Shown: positions 1 to 10,675 of the stretch, piece by piece
Layout: the number at the start of each line of letters is the position of its first letter
Position numbering within the stretch: the first letter of the stretch is position 1
DNA from: Agapanthus africanus
Lineage: Eukaryota > Streptophyta > Magnoliopsida > Asparagales > Amaryllidaceae
Direction of reading: 5' to 3'
NCBI GenBank assembly: GCA_030015575.1
Contig: CM057347.1
Span: forward strand, 507,039,176-507,103,175
DNA: 64,000 bases
The notes under the pieces: model-generated
What the model was told of the DNA's origin: nothing
The model's database searches: none
What the model saw: the letters and a program-made list of their open reading frames with translations, nothing else
Position numbers and translations under genes: made by a program

Positions 1-1637
1 AATTCGCTGGGAGGGGGACGCTGCTCTTGCTCACGGTCGGTTTGCCGCTTGTCTCGCAAGTACGTTGTCAGGTGCCCTGAGCGGATCAGCTCCTCGATGT
101 AGTCTCTGAGCTGTTTGCAGTTCTCAGTGGAGTGGCCTTGCGACCTGTGGAAACCGCAGAAGGAGCCCCGGGTGCGCTTTGCAGCTTTGTTCGAGACTGG
201 GGGGAGTTTGAAAAACCTCTCGCCCTTAGCCTCCTCCAGCAGTACCGTCTGAAAGACATTGAGCGGGGTGTACTCCTGAAACATCGGGGAGTAGGGCTTT
301 GGCCGCTCAATCCTCTTCTCCTCCTCCCAGGCCCTTTTCTTCTGATCAACTTGTTCTGTCCGAGGCAGATTGGCGTTTACCTTAGACTCAAGCTGGATCT
401 CGCGTTCGGTCCAGGCCTTTACCTCGGCCATGGTCTTAGGTTGTGCTAATGCAAAGGAGCGTAGCCACTCCTTGTGCCTAAGAGCCGACCTGAGGGCCGT
501 AATGACCGTTTCATCCTAGTGTTCCGGGACCTCGAGCAGGGCGTTGTAGAAGCGGGTTACGTATCCTTTGAAGGATTCCTTATCCTCGCTCTTTATGGTG
601 AAGAGGTGGTCGACGGTTCGCTTCTGCGGTCTGTTTCCGACGAAGTGGCCGAGGAATTGGGTGGCCAGCTCATCGAAGATGGAGATTGAGTGTGGCGCAA
701 GCCCTCGGAACCAGTCTCTTCCGGAGCGGACGAGAGTGTCAGGAAAAGTGCGGCACTGAGCGCCGTTGGAGCAATCCTGGAAACTCATCCCGGCCGTGAA
801 TGCGTCCAGATGGTCCTTCGGGTCGGACTTCCCGTCGAAGACTGAGACTTTCGGGGGCTTGTTCCGGGAGGAGACGTGGACGGTGAATAGCTCTTCGGTG
901 AAGGGCTTCGTGAGCGAGTCGGCGGCATATTTAGCCCCGTCGCTTGAATGACGATTTTCCCGATGCATGCCTTCGATCTTCTTTTCGAGGGCGTCGAGTC
1001 GGCCGTGGTATCCCGATGATTCGGCATATTCTGATTTTCGGCCTCTGCTGCCAGAGACCTCTGTCTAGCCATGACCCCGATTCCGTTCGATGAGGTTCCT
1101 TAGGTCCCCTGGTGAGGCCGTCTTCGAGCTGTCGTGGTGAGTCCCGTGCGCATGACCCCGTCGAGGGAGGGGGTGCCGGTCATGCCTGGGCGCAGGCGAG
1201 CTGACCGACACCTCCTTGGGAGGAACATGGGCGCGATGGGGCTCGGGGCGAGGCGCTCTGGCATAAGACCTCGGAGTTAAGCTATGTGACGCCCACAGGG
1301 TCATCGAATATGTCGGCCCGAGAGATCCGCGGGTGCTGGAGACAGCGAGGCGGTGATTGGTCGTGCCAACGCGGACGGAGTCTTGTCTTCCTCTGTAGGG
1401 GTCCCGGTCCCATGGCGGGGGAGCGGCGACCTAGTGAGTTTGCCCGGCCGTTTGGACACGGACGAGTGCATCCACGACGGACGCGAGTCGATCTATCCAA
1501 GCGGATAGGGCGTGAATGGTGTTCGGGGGAGGAGGGGACTCTCCCTCGTCTCTGCTGCGGGAAGGTCGACGGCTGGTACTTGGATCGTCACGGTGACCAC
1601 TGGCCATGAAGTCGAGATCGGAAGATGAACCTTTCAT
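1..1637 (-). pseudogene. gag: gag polyprotein of element A (decayed)
   Basis: Gag forms the virus-like particle and binds the genomic RNA in the cytoplasm. The retrotransposon-gag core reads on the minus strand at 968-516, with a typical motif run: VSVFDGKSDPKDHLDAF, later DWFRGLAPHSI and FDELATQFLGHF. A stop at about 516 interrupts it. The same frame then continues through a charged region to a zinc-finger-like motif near 110-190 (GSFCGFHRSQGHSTENC followed by LRDYIEELI), which is the CxxH...GH...C finger seen in Tat gag proteins. Upstream of the core (about 1637-970) the frame shifts at least twice through a Pro/Arg/Ser-rich stretch, so the start codon (possibly 1637) is uncertain. The left edge truncates the C terminus. 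Confidence 0.8.
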
Positions 1638-1656
1638 TGAGTGGAACTAAACGCTT

Positions 1657-1672
1657 CCTACAGACGGCGCCA
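1657..1672 (-). other. Primer-binding site of element A
   Basis: On the minus strand this reads TGGCGCCGTCTGTAGG, two bases inside the LTR end at 1675. The leading TGGCGCCGT is the common plant Ty3/gypsy form, complementary to a tRNA 3' end of tRNA-Asp type. It fixes the orientation: the LTR to the right is the 5' LTR and gag lies to the left. Confidence 0.75.
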
Positions 1673-1674
1673 AC

Positions 1675-2415
1675 TGATGGATCCCTGGATCTCCTTCAGA
1701 TGTTATCTTCCGTTGATCTGCTGCGAGCGCTGATGGACGGCTGAGATTGAGTTGGAGGGTTGACTCCTGGAGCGTGTGAGTCTCAATGGGTTTTGAGTGG
1801 TTGAGGCCGAGCTATCTGTAAAGAAGTCTCGGGGTAGTTGTACCACGGAGGACCCTCCGACGATCAAGTTAGATGGAGTATTTTGGCAGAGTAACGGCCT
1901 ATTGGAGTAAAATTGGCTTATCTGAGTCGTTTGAAGGAGGGGTTTATATAGTGGCTGCCATAGGCAAGCGGGCGCGAGATTCACGCCGACCGTTACGCCC
2001 CTGACGTCACGCCCGCGTGATAGGCGGGATTCCCCATTAATGACGAGACATGCTCGTTAATGGGGGATCGTGATGGCGTGGAACGCGAGATCATGGGCGG
2101 CGGATATCTCGCGTCTCGAGATTCGCGGAGTCATGACGGAGGCGCCTGTGATCGGTACTGTGGGTCAGTCGGTGAGACCGAGGAAGATGAGCACGGTGGG
2201 AGGCTCGGGAACGGAGGCATCTTGGTTCTGCGATAGCTCGGAGGCGAGCTGGGGGGTGGTCTGGAAGGCCACCGACGGTGGGGAACATCCTCGGATGGAA
2301 GGCCCGGGGTGTGCACTCAACGTAACATTCTTGATCATTTCTTGTAAGCTCAGGGACACGTCATCTGCCACGTGTCATGATCTGTGGAGTCACCGATATC
2401 GAGCATCATCACACA
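1675..2415 (-). repeat. 5' LTR of element A
   Basis: The inner end is well placed: on the plus strand it begins TGATGGATCC two bases after the PBS. A minus-strand TATA box (CTATATAAAC, plus-strand 1943-1952) lies about 270 bases from that end, as expected for an LTR promoter. The outer end is tentative. 2415 is chosen because the minus strand there starts TGTGTGATGATG, giving TG...CA termini, but no second copy is in the window to prove it. Confidence 0.6.
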
Positions 2416-4144
2416 ACTTCTGCATTGAATTGAATTCTGTGGATATATGCAGGTCAACTACCAAATCCATATGCGGTTAGGCTTAATCCAAACCCTAATT
2501 AATTTAATTTTACTTTTAAAATGAACCAAGGACGATAAAATTTGGTCATTTTTGGCATTATTTTGAGCCCAACAACCTCTAAAGACGTCATTAAAGTGTA
2601 TTAAGATTTAAGATTCGTTGCTACTTTAAAAATTGATCGAGTGACTCTAGGCCATATCAGAGAGGGTCCTTTCTTATCTTAAAAACATATAAAAGATCTG
2701 TACCTTTCATAATATTCCCAACAAGTCTAATTTTACACACACACAAAAAAAAAACATTGAAAAATATATCTTAGCTAACTCCCTATTAATCCTCTTAACT
2801 ATACTTTTCTCGGCTCCCTGCTCAACATTTATGATACTTGTATTCCATAAATCTAGATTTATATATAGTGGAAAAATCCAGACCGGCCCCATTTTATAAA
2901 ATATTTTTCCTTTTTTTAAAGTTCTACCAGAAAATTTTTGGAAAAAATCAAGATTTTTTTTTGCTAGTGCGCAAAATTTTGAAAAATCGTAAAAGATAAT
3001 TCGCTATTTTTGTTTGGCATTGCAAAAGGAAATAAAAAGAACAAAAACAAAAATGAAAATTTTGTCATCATTGATAAATTCGCTATTTTCATGTGTTATA
3101 GCATTTTAAATAATAATATTCTGAAGTAAACAAAATTTTTGATAATATGGTAAATTTCACGATTTTCGTGCTATATAAAATACATAATATTCAAAAATCG
3201 AAAGAAAACATAAAATTTTGAGATGTTTGAAAATTTTACGATTTTTATGCTATAGTATTCAAAATACATAAAAAGAAAGAAAAAAATATTGAGAATTTTA
3301 AAAAGCTCGTCATTTTCGTGTGCTCAGCAAACAAAAAATACTGAAAAACCAAAAATTTCTTTTTGAGGTTTTTGAAGATTTTGCGATTTTCAAATGCTAT
3401 AACAAGCAATATTGAAAAATCAAACGAAAAAAGAAAATTTTAAGATGTTTCATGTGTGGAGTGCAAAATATTTGAAATTTGGAATTTTTAATATTTTTGG
3501 AAATTTAAAGATTTTGTGATTTTATGTGTTGCCAGGGTTTCTAGTCATACGGATTCTCAGCCACTCATACCATATTTTTTTTGTTTTGTCACATTCTTAG
3601 CAGCAATCGGCGACATTTTATTCTTTTATTTCACATAGCTTTTTGTCGACTTAATATTCAAAACTTCTTACAAATAATAGCAAGTAAAATATTATAAATC
3701 TGATGAAAAACGGAAAATTATGAGATTTATGAAATTTCAAGTTTTAATACGCCTACGGGGAAAAAATGAAGAAAAAATATTTTTTTTTGATATTTTTGTG
3801 AATTTTGATTTTCAAGTGCTATAACTTGCCGAATATTAAAAAACCAATCAATTAATATTTTTTTTAGACTTCTAAAAGGGCCTCTATACTGAAAACTCAC
3901 TTTAGGTTGACATGCGACAGAATGTACCGTTTATTTTGAAAACTACAAAAACTCTCCCTAGCTTAAAGGTGAATCCCAGTCGACCACAACAGGAGCAAAC
4001 TTTTATGTCATATGACCATGTCCTCCTTTTCATAATTAATTAATTATTAATTAATTTATTAACAATTTAAAAAATTTATGAAATATTAATTAAAAAAATT
4101 AGTAATGGCAGTCGGGAAGGAGCCGCGGCGGGTGGAGGAAAGTA
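2416..4144. other. AT-rich spacer without a recognisable gene
   Basis: No open frame here looks like a protein and I recognise no element termini. About 2980-3540 holds a decayed tandem repeat, listed separately. 4020-4100 is an AT-rich run of TTAATTAAT type. The last 20 bases before 4145 are purine-rich (GCGGCGGGTGGAGGAAAGTA) and could be the polypurine tract of the element that left LTR X. Part of this stretch may therefore be the decayed 3' internal region of that element. Confidence 0.5.
2985..3540. repeat. Degenerate ~79-base AT-rich tandem repeat
   Basis: A motif of the form TTTTACGATTTTCRTGYTATA recurs near 3001, 3081, 3160, 3239, 3311 and 3383, at intervals of 80, 79, 79, 72 and 72 bases. 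Weaker copies follow near 3517 and 3807. Between copies the sequence is A-rich (AATATTnAAAAATCnAAA). The copies are very diverged, so this is an old array. I do not recognise it as a known satellite. Confidence 0.55.
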
Positions 4145-5196
4145 TGTTCGGGTCGAAATTTACAACCCACTGCAGAAATTAAAAGTCAAAAAGTCAAAAT
4201 CAAAAGATCAAAATCAAAACCCTAACAAATGGACCCGAGTCTAACCAACCCGGACCTAAGCCCAAGCAAATGGCCCATGCCCAAATCACCTCAAACCCAA
4301 GCGAAGCTGGCCGGCTATCGAAGAAAAAAAGATAGAAATTTGTAATAAATAAATTTTGTATGCAAAAAAAGTGTAAAAATGTAATACAAATAGGCAAAAA
4401 TCCAAAACCATGTAAAACCGATGGTTTGTGGGCAAAAAGATATGCATGTGGGTCTGGAAGAACCAAAAAACAATTATGTAAGACCCAAGGGTTAAAGTTG
4501 CAAAATATAATAGGTATTTAAACCCAACCATATAATGAAATGAAAAGTTTTCTTATTCCCACAAAATACAAGGGGTTTGTGCCTCCTTCCTCCCTTTCTC
4601 CCCTTCTTTTTCTCTAAATAAATCAAAAGGAAACCCTTTATTATTCTTAAAATAAATAACAAAAACTCATAGATCAATTGAAAAGAAACTTCTTTCCTCC
4701 GTCAAATCTCATAAGAGAGAGTTTTTAGGGCTCCTCCTTCATTTTCTTTCTTAAATCCAAACAAAAGAAGAATGAACCAATCTCTCAAAACACTACTTCA
4801 AAATCCAAGACATAAAAGAGAGAAAATGAGCCCATTTTCCCTCATCTAAGATCCTAATCTTCACTTCTAAAAACTCAAGAGAGCTCATTCAGGCAAAATA
4901 AAGAGAAAGCTGAGGGCGGCCCAACCAAAGGGAAGGCCTTTTGGCTTCTGCCTTGGGGAAATCCTTAGTGATGCGAATTTCGATCCATACTGCTCTCTTG
5001 AGCACAGATTTCCTTTCGAGATTCACCTAAACAGAAATATAAGCTCCGGTTTATATTTCAATAAATGAAAACCGATGAAATTTAATGGTTGTCGCAGAAA
5101 TTTCGTCAAAAACCTTATACTTAATCAATTTTAAAATAAATAATAAAAATAAACAAAGCCACCGAGATGCCCGACCCCAAAAGACCCCCACCAATA
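4145..5196 (+). repeat. LTR X, left part (split by element C)
   Basis: The reverse complement of this stretch matches the end of the element B LTR: a TTGATTTTGACTT-type run, then TGTAAATTT and a TG/CA terminus. X is therefore a relative of the B LTR family lying in the opposite orientation. It starts TGTTCGGGTC at 4145 and runs to the copia insertion point at 5196; the rest resumes at 27466. The joined length, about 1.58 kb, is close to the 1.72 kb 5' LTR of B. Minus-strand open frames within it are shadows. Confidence 0.6.
5192..5196 (+). repeat. Target-site duplication CAATA (left copy) of element C
   Basis: CAATA lies immediately before the 5' LTR of the copia element and again at 27461-27465, immediately after the end of its 3' LTR. 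This proves that the two ends, 22 kb apart, belong to one insertion. Confidence 0.9.
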
Positions 5197-7410
5197 TGTC
5201 AGTTATATGTATGCCCTAGAGGCCATTGTTGTACATGTGATATATATTATAATGGATGCTTGGATATATATAGAGAGCACTTTCTTGCTCGATATGATAG
5301 TATGTTATCTGGTTACACTTTATCTTAACATGTTAACGAATACTGTTTTGTGATCACGTGTTGATAAAGCTCTTAGAATATGTACTCGACTACTAGGACT
5401 ATGATGAGATCATACTAGTGGGGCCAGGGTAGTCAACGAGTATATTCTATAACTGTTCCTAGTCGAGCGTGTATCGAGATAGGGCATCGATACTACAGAG
5501 TAGACTAGCGTATACGTATCTTGACCCATATGATGGGTGATGGATGATCCCATATCCATTGGTGTTGGACATCAAAGATGGTGTACGGGTGCTCAGTGGA
5601 GACTGGGTATACTGAACGGACTCGCCGAGGACTCCTGGATGGTATTATACCTATCGTCAGATAGCAGTTCTCCAGTGATACTGGTACAGATTAGTCTGTA
5701 GACCCGAGATCGTCATAGAGTCTTGTGTGATTCCCACTGTGCTTTGATTTCCACCTTACCACGTTCAAGAGGGCATGCAAAACGGTGGTTTTTGGGTACA
5801 GTCCCGAATCACATGGAGGCAATGAGCGATAGGAGGGGTTTCGTCTCTCCCGGTATAGGGAGTTGATGTTGTGCTGTGTTCGATTGGATATAACTGGAAG
5901 TCCCTGACCAGGGCTGATATGGAGATTTACTGGTAAGCGTTATCAGTAGTTTCTCGACTCGTTATGAGCCTTACATTGACACGATTTATCGGTTACTGGG
6001 ATCTGACGTTTTACCACCCCTAGACTAGATATGCAACATATCAGACGAAGAGATCGGACTGTACGGTAGTGTTTACTGATTGGATTCACATGAGAATGTA
6101 CAGACTTGCTTATTGATCTTCTGATCGCTCAATACTTGGGTGGCTGTTACGTTTAGCTGACCACTTGCATCTTGTGGGTGTTTGATATGATCATCACCAA
6201 CTGCCGGCGTATTGACGATTATTTAGAGTCCTACACAGAGGTTTCTTGACTCAGGCAAAACGGAGTAGGAGTACATATGTGATATGTGCGGGACCGAGAA
6301 TAATACGATATGAGATACCGTATTCTATTCTCGCGATATATGATATCGGCCGGGTATATGTGATATAGCCGGGTCATCGGATCAAGTGTTGATTCGATGA
6401 ATCGGTACATGAAATATTAGTCGGTTATATGCGATATAGCCGGATTGTCGGATCAAGTGTTGATTCGATTATTTAATGTATAATTATATATGTGATTTAT
6501 TACATTGCATTATCTAATATAAGCTTACTTTATTGATTCATTTTCTCACCGGATAATACATTGATATATATGCGATATATGTTAATTGTATTATTTTCTT
6601 TTGTTACAAAAATATATTATATATGTGATATATAATATTGTAACAAGTTATGATTACAAATGCAACATGATTTGTGGAGATTAAATATAGTTAAGGTTTG
6701 ATTTGGGTTAGCTTTTTCATGAAGCTTCTAGAAGCTTTATTTTCTTTTAAGTTTAGATATTTTGGATTGATATTTTGAGTAGATATTTCTTAACCCAACC
6801 CAAACCTTTTACCCTGATTAATTCTCTACAAGGGTTAAGCCTTCATACTTAATTCAAGGTTGGATTTGTAATCATGATAACAATTTCATTATTCATCACA
6901 AATAGATTTCTTCTTCTTCTTCTTCTTCTTCCTCTTGAAAAGCTTTCTAGCTTTTGGGTTAATGATGAATAAGTGTGAGAAATTGAAATAAAAAAAGAGC
7001 TGAATTCCTACTTCATCATCCTTATCTATTCTAGCCACTTAGATTAGGGTGTTCACTTCATTAATATTTGATTAGAGAAGTGAGATCTTGAGTTATTGAT
7101 TCTTCAAGGTAGACCATCTTCGAAAAGGAAGACTTCAAGCAAGCATGGATCATTCGGCTTGTGGAGCCTCTCTAAAGTCCGGAAGTTCATGGATCGTGGT
7201 GAAGGGACTACTACTCGGAGCTTATGAAGCGAAGGAGCGGACTACAAAGGTTGCAATCCCTTTCCTTTAGATGTAAAGTTATTTACATGCTTTGTTTATC
7301 CTAATTATCTAGAAAAGATCCTCGCTTTAGGTTGTTCGGCACTTGAAAATTTTAAATTCGGCATGGTTGATACCTTACAGACCCTTATGACAGTGCCTAG
7401 TAACCCAACA
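5197..7410 (+). repeat. 5' LTR of copia element C
   Basis: 2214 bases, TGTCAG to CCCAACA. The same sequence restarts at 12810 after the PPT. In the ~110 bases near 5281/12893 that I compared, about 6 differ, so the insertion is not recent. Internal features are an imperfect ~85-base duplication around 6345-6470 (GATATAGCCGG...GGATCAAGTGTTGATTCGAT twice), many ATATRYGATAT palindromes, and a (TTC)n run at 6907-6931 that is shorter in the 3' LTR. Confidence 0.92.
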
Positions 7411-7411
7411 G

Positions 7412-7424
7412 TGGTATCAGAGAC
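7412..7424 (+). other. Primer-binding site of element C (initiator-Met type)
   Basis: TGGTATCAGAGAC, one base after the LTR end. TGGTATCAGAG is the standard plant initiator-methionine tRNA PBS, and its plus-strand orientation fixes the direction of element C. Confidence 0.92.
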
Positions 7425-7611
7425 TATCTAGAGCATTAGGCGACGTGTAGACGAAGTTAAAAGTCCAATCGAACCCCGAAACGTCGTATTTGACCCCCTC
7501 ACTGGAATTTTTTTAAAATGATGGTTTTTTCCGTATTAAAAATACTCAGAAAAATAAGCAGGTGATTCTATGGATAACTGTGAAATACGAACCCTTAGTT
7601 CCTTCAAGTCA

Positions 7612-7656
7612 CCGCGGAACCGCGGCAATACCAGGCTTTTCGCGGCGGTTCCGCGG
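7612..7656 (+). other. GC-rich hairpin in the copia leader
   Basis: CCGCGGAACCGCGGC pairs with GCGGCGGTTCCGCGG across a loop of about 15 bases, with a single mismatch. It lies 200 bases after the PBS, where retroelements often keep dimerisation or packaging signals. That role is an inference from position only. Confidence 0.55.
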
Positions 7657-8383
7657 CCGTACTTGGGTATTAGGGATAGATATTTCTAGGTAACATCCGT
7701 AGGTATTACTACATGCTTCTGGGAATTTTTAATATTACTCAAGTGTTGAGTTTTCTGGAGATCTTTAGAATTCGTTGATTCGATCGGAAAGTTTAACATT
7801 GTCTAATTATCTGGAATGTGATACAATATATGGAATTCATATAGTTAGGCATGAAATGCGAAGTATGTGATATTTCGGATTTAAGATGTCTAAAGTGATT
7901 GTGGATTCCAAATGTTGTAGTTTTACACTTTCTTTTCTGTGACCGTAAGCGTAGTATGTGGTGTATCGCCAGCTTCGTTGCTATACATCAACGACAATCG
8001 GGATACGCATACTTGCTTACGTTGATGATATGAGATATTATGTGTTGCTGTGATATGTTATATTGGATCGTCGTGTTTTGAATAGCCGGGGTTTTTTGTG
8101 AGATGAGGGTTTTTATTTTCATTCTTGTAAAATTCATTGTATGTAATATTCTTTTATTGGGGCACTTCCGGGTTGAGAATGATGTCACCTTTGTATATTA
8201 TTTATTTTTCCGCATTAGGTAGACCCAAGGAGGGGAGCACAAGTAACCGGGTTCTAGGGTCCAGAGGGAGGCCATCTCGAGGAGTCAAGACCGGGTCTCC
8301 TAACCCTAGAATTGGCAGTGTTGCTTGCTGCTCTCGTAGGGGTCTAGGGATGTGGGTTTGGCTATTCATCGCGACCGTGGAAT

Positions 8384-8416
8384 CCGTGTTTTATAGAGAC
8401 TCGATATAAAACACGG
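8384..8416 (+). other. Perfect 12-bp hairpin in the copia leader
   Basis: CCGTGTTTTATA (8384-8395) and TATAAAACACGG (8405-8416) are exact complements around a 9-base loop GAGACTCGA. A perfect stem in an otherwise decayed leader is unexpected. Function unknown. Confidence 0.55.
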
Positions 8417-8651
8417 ACGTCCTAGTATATCCAATATTTCATATGTTATCTTCTGCTGCAATATTCTGTGATGAGATCATATTACTGCCTGAGACGAATG
8501 CTTATGATATATATATGATGATATATAAATATTACTGCTTTCGTTTCTTCTATGATGCTTAGGAAGCATAAATGATGGGATTTATTAATGAGATTAATAA
8601 AAGAAAAGAAACCTAAAAAATGTTGTAGAATCAAAACTTTATAAAAAGGGT

Positions 8652-8907
8652 AGCTACAGTTTTGCTTTGCATAGCGGTATATATGATATACCCTGCACCT
8701 TATTCGATGAGGAAAGAGCCGAGATCCCTTCACCGGGAGTGACCTCTTTAGCAAAACTGGAAGATACTACAAATTCACGGTTTAGTTTTTGATTGCTTCT
8801 ATAGTTCTTGCTTTGCATAGCGGTATTTATGAAATATCCCGCACCTTATTCGATGAGGAAAGAGCCGAGATCCCTTCACTGGGAGTGACCTCTTTAGCGA
8901 AACTAGA
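8652..8907 (+). repeat. Imperfect ~146-base tandem duplication
   Basis: A block beginning TTGCTTTGCATAGCGG and including CGATGAGGAAAGAGCCGAG and GGGAGTGACCTCTTTAGC occurs at about 8662 and again at about 8808, with scattered substitutions. It is a local duplication in the gag-less leader. Confidence 0.75.
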
Positions 8908-9637
8908 AAAGCCTCAAAAACACTCCTTTTTCAAAATCACCTGTTTCTACAACGATATCAAGTTCATTACGCTCATGGTTTTCAGAAAAACTTGCGTAGT
9001 CCTCCGTCATTTCAGATAAGTCCTACTTAGTATTCGTGTTGCGTTTGTTGACTTAGTCAAGGCATAGTGTACGGTAGCTAAATAGTGTTTATCTGCTAAA
9101 GCATGAGATGCGATTGGATTAAGGTAGTCGTACGGCCTTGCTGACTTTGTCAAGGGTCGTACGGGTGGGTTTAATTCAATCGGGAAATGTACGGGTTGAA
9201 CTTGACTTGCGATTTATGGTTTGTTGACTTAGTCAAGGTCATAGATCGCCAGGGGTAAAAAGTATTATCAGGAATTTCAAGAGTTGAAATTTGCAATGAG
9301 ATTGCATACCTTCTATGAGATAGATGGATCATGATACCCACTGTGAGTAAGAGTTACTCCTGGGAGAATTTTACACAGGACAATTAGCCGATCAAGTAGG
9401 TGTCTAGAAAGGAGTTTACGGGGTTCTGCCTCTGGGAAAACGAGGTTTATTTTAATTAGGTCCGTGCGAAAGCACGGGGAACCTCCCTCAAAGTACCAAC
9501 ACTGATCTGGCTGAAAGATTGGTGAACTTGTAGGGTATAATTAATCCCGGCTAATTGTACCTTTTAGGGTTTGAAGGAAGATTTGATTAAAACAGTGGGA
9601 GCCATCCTGATTAGATAAGATAATAACTAATCTAATC

Positions 9638-10675
9638 TTGCAAAGAGCGCACGCTAAAGTGTTTTCTTCTCTCTCTCTCCAGGTATCGACCATGTCAGGC
9701 CTTAATCAAGATAATAATATGGATGTATTGACCGAACCCACTTGTTATACTGAGCAGGAGAACGTTGGTTCCGTTCTTTCTTATAATTGTTATAAGACTG
9801 AACATGAAATAGGGGAAAACCAGAATTCACACGCCGCCCAAACGAAGAATAAACATGTTGATGTATCTTCTTCGGGTGTGTTAGTTACCGGGAACTGTTT
9901 CTCTGTTCACTCTACGTCCTGGGCATTAGATACCGGATCAGGATCCCACATATGCAATATATTGCATGGGCTAAAGAAAGGTAGAGAACTGGGAATGGGT
10001 GATCATTCCGTGAGAGTAGGGAATGGTGCAAATGTTGCAGCCAAAACAGTTGGCGAATATCACCTTGTATTACCAAGTGGTAATACAATGATTCTGAACG
10101 AATGCTATTATATACCGAACATGATATGCAACATTATATTAGTTTCTTTATTAAGTAAAGAAGGATATAATTTTGTAACACAGGATAATGTTATGATCAT
10201 CTTCCTAAATCAAAAGTTGATTGGATCAGACTCGTTAAATAATGGCATATACGTTCTAAATCAAAACACAGTTCTTAATATACAAAACACACACAAGAGG
10301 AAAAGTTCAGAAATGAACGAATCCTTCTTGTGGCATTGTAGACTTGGTCATATCAATACGACACGACTAGCTAAGTTACATAAAGATGATTATTTAAGTG
10401 CGTTCGAATTATCATCTTATGAAACTTGCCATTCATGTCTCAAAGGCAAAATGACCAAAACTCCGTTTAGTGGACACGGAGAAAGAGTTACGGAACTCTT
10501 AGGACTGATACATAGTGATGTATGTGGTCCCATGTCTACACATGCCAGGAACGGTTCTTCCTACTTCATTACATTCACTGACGATCTCTCAAGATACGGA
10601 CATATATTCTTGTTGAAATACAAGTCTGAAGCTTTTGAGAAATTCAGAGAATATAAGAACGAAGTAGAGAACTAA
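9638..10675 (+). pseudogene. pol: copia pol, first part: protease and integrase N-terminus
   Basis: This is the N-terminal part of the copia polyprotein. The aspartic protease active site is visible as WALDTGSGSHIC (DTG triad, about residues 92-103), with GNGANVAAKTVG and LNECYYIPNM downstream as in copia proteases. Next comes the GAG-pre-integrase / integrase zinc domain: LWHCRLGHINTTRL and ETCHSCLKGKM supply the H-H-C-C ligands. The integrase core follows, with its first catalytic Asp in LIHSDVCGPMST. The frame ends at a TAA at 10673-10675 within the core, and homologous sequence resumes at once in the same frame, so this is one gene cut by a point stop. The first ~90 residues match nothing I know, so the start is uncertain. 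Confidence 0.9.

Larger units (their letters stand above)
1..2415 (-). mobile_element. Element A: 5' part of a Tat-like Ty3/gypsy retrotransposon
   Basis: Reading the minus strand from 2415 downward gives an LTR, a primer-binding site and a gag region, which is the 5' end of a Ty3/gypsy element; protease, RT and integrase would lie beyond the left edge of the window. The PBS begins TGGCGCCGTCTG, the form common in Tat-lineage plant elements, and the gag carries the C-x2-H...GH...C finger of that lineage. The outer (right) LTR end is a guess, because the second LTR and the target-site duplication are not in view. Gag is broken by frameshifts and stops, so this copy is dead. Confidence 0.85.
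7425..9637 (+). other. Leader of element C, no recognisable gag
   Basis: In copia elements this interval should code for Gag. I find no gag core and no CCHC knuckle in any frame; the open frames near 8137-8409 (plus) and 8482-8754 (minus) have no matching motifs. The stretch instead holds a GC-rich hairpin (7612-7656), a perfect 12-base-pair hairpin (8384-8416), a ~146-base imperfect duplication (about 8652-8761 and 8798-8907) and three spaced copies of a TTGACTTAGTCAA-type palindrome near 9047, 9138 and 9221. Either gag was lost or it has decayed beyond recognition. Confidence 0.6.

Noticed and set aside
4200-4677. Minus-strand frames of 60-90 codons near 4.2-4.7 kb
   Set aside because: They lie inside LTR X, are rich in Phe/Ile from AT-rich DNA and show no motif.
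6905-6935. (TTC)n microsatellite as a functional element
   Set aside because: Simple repeat differing in length between the two copia LTRs; ordinary slippage.
8137-8409. 90-codon plus-strand frame in the copia leader as a gag
   Set aside because: No gag motif and no CCHC knuckle; length and composition fit chance.
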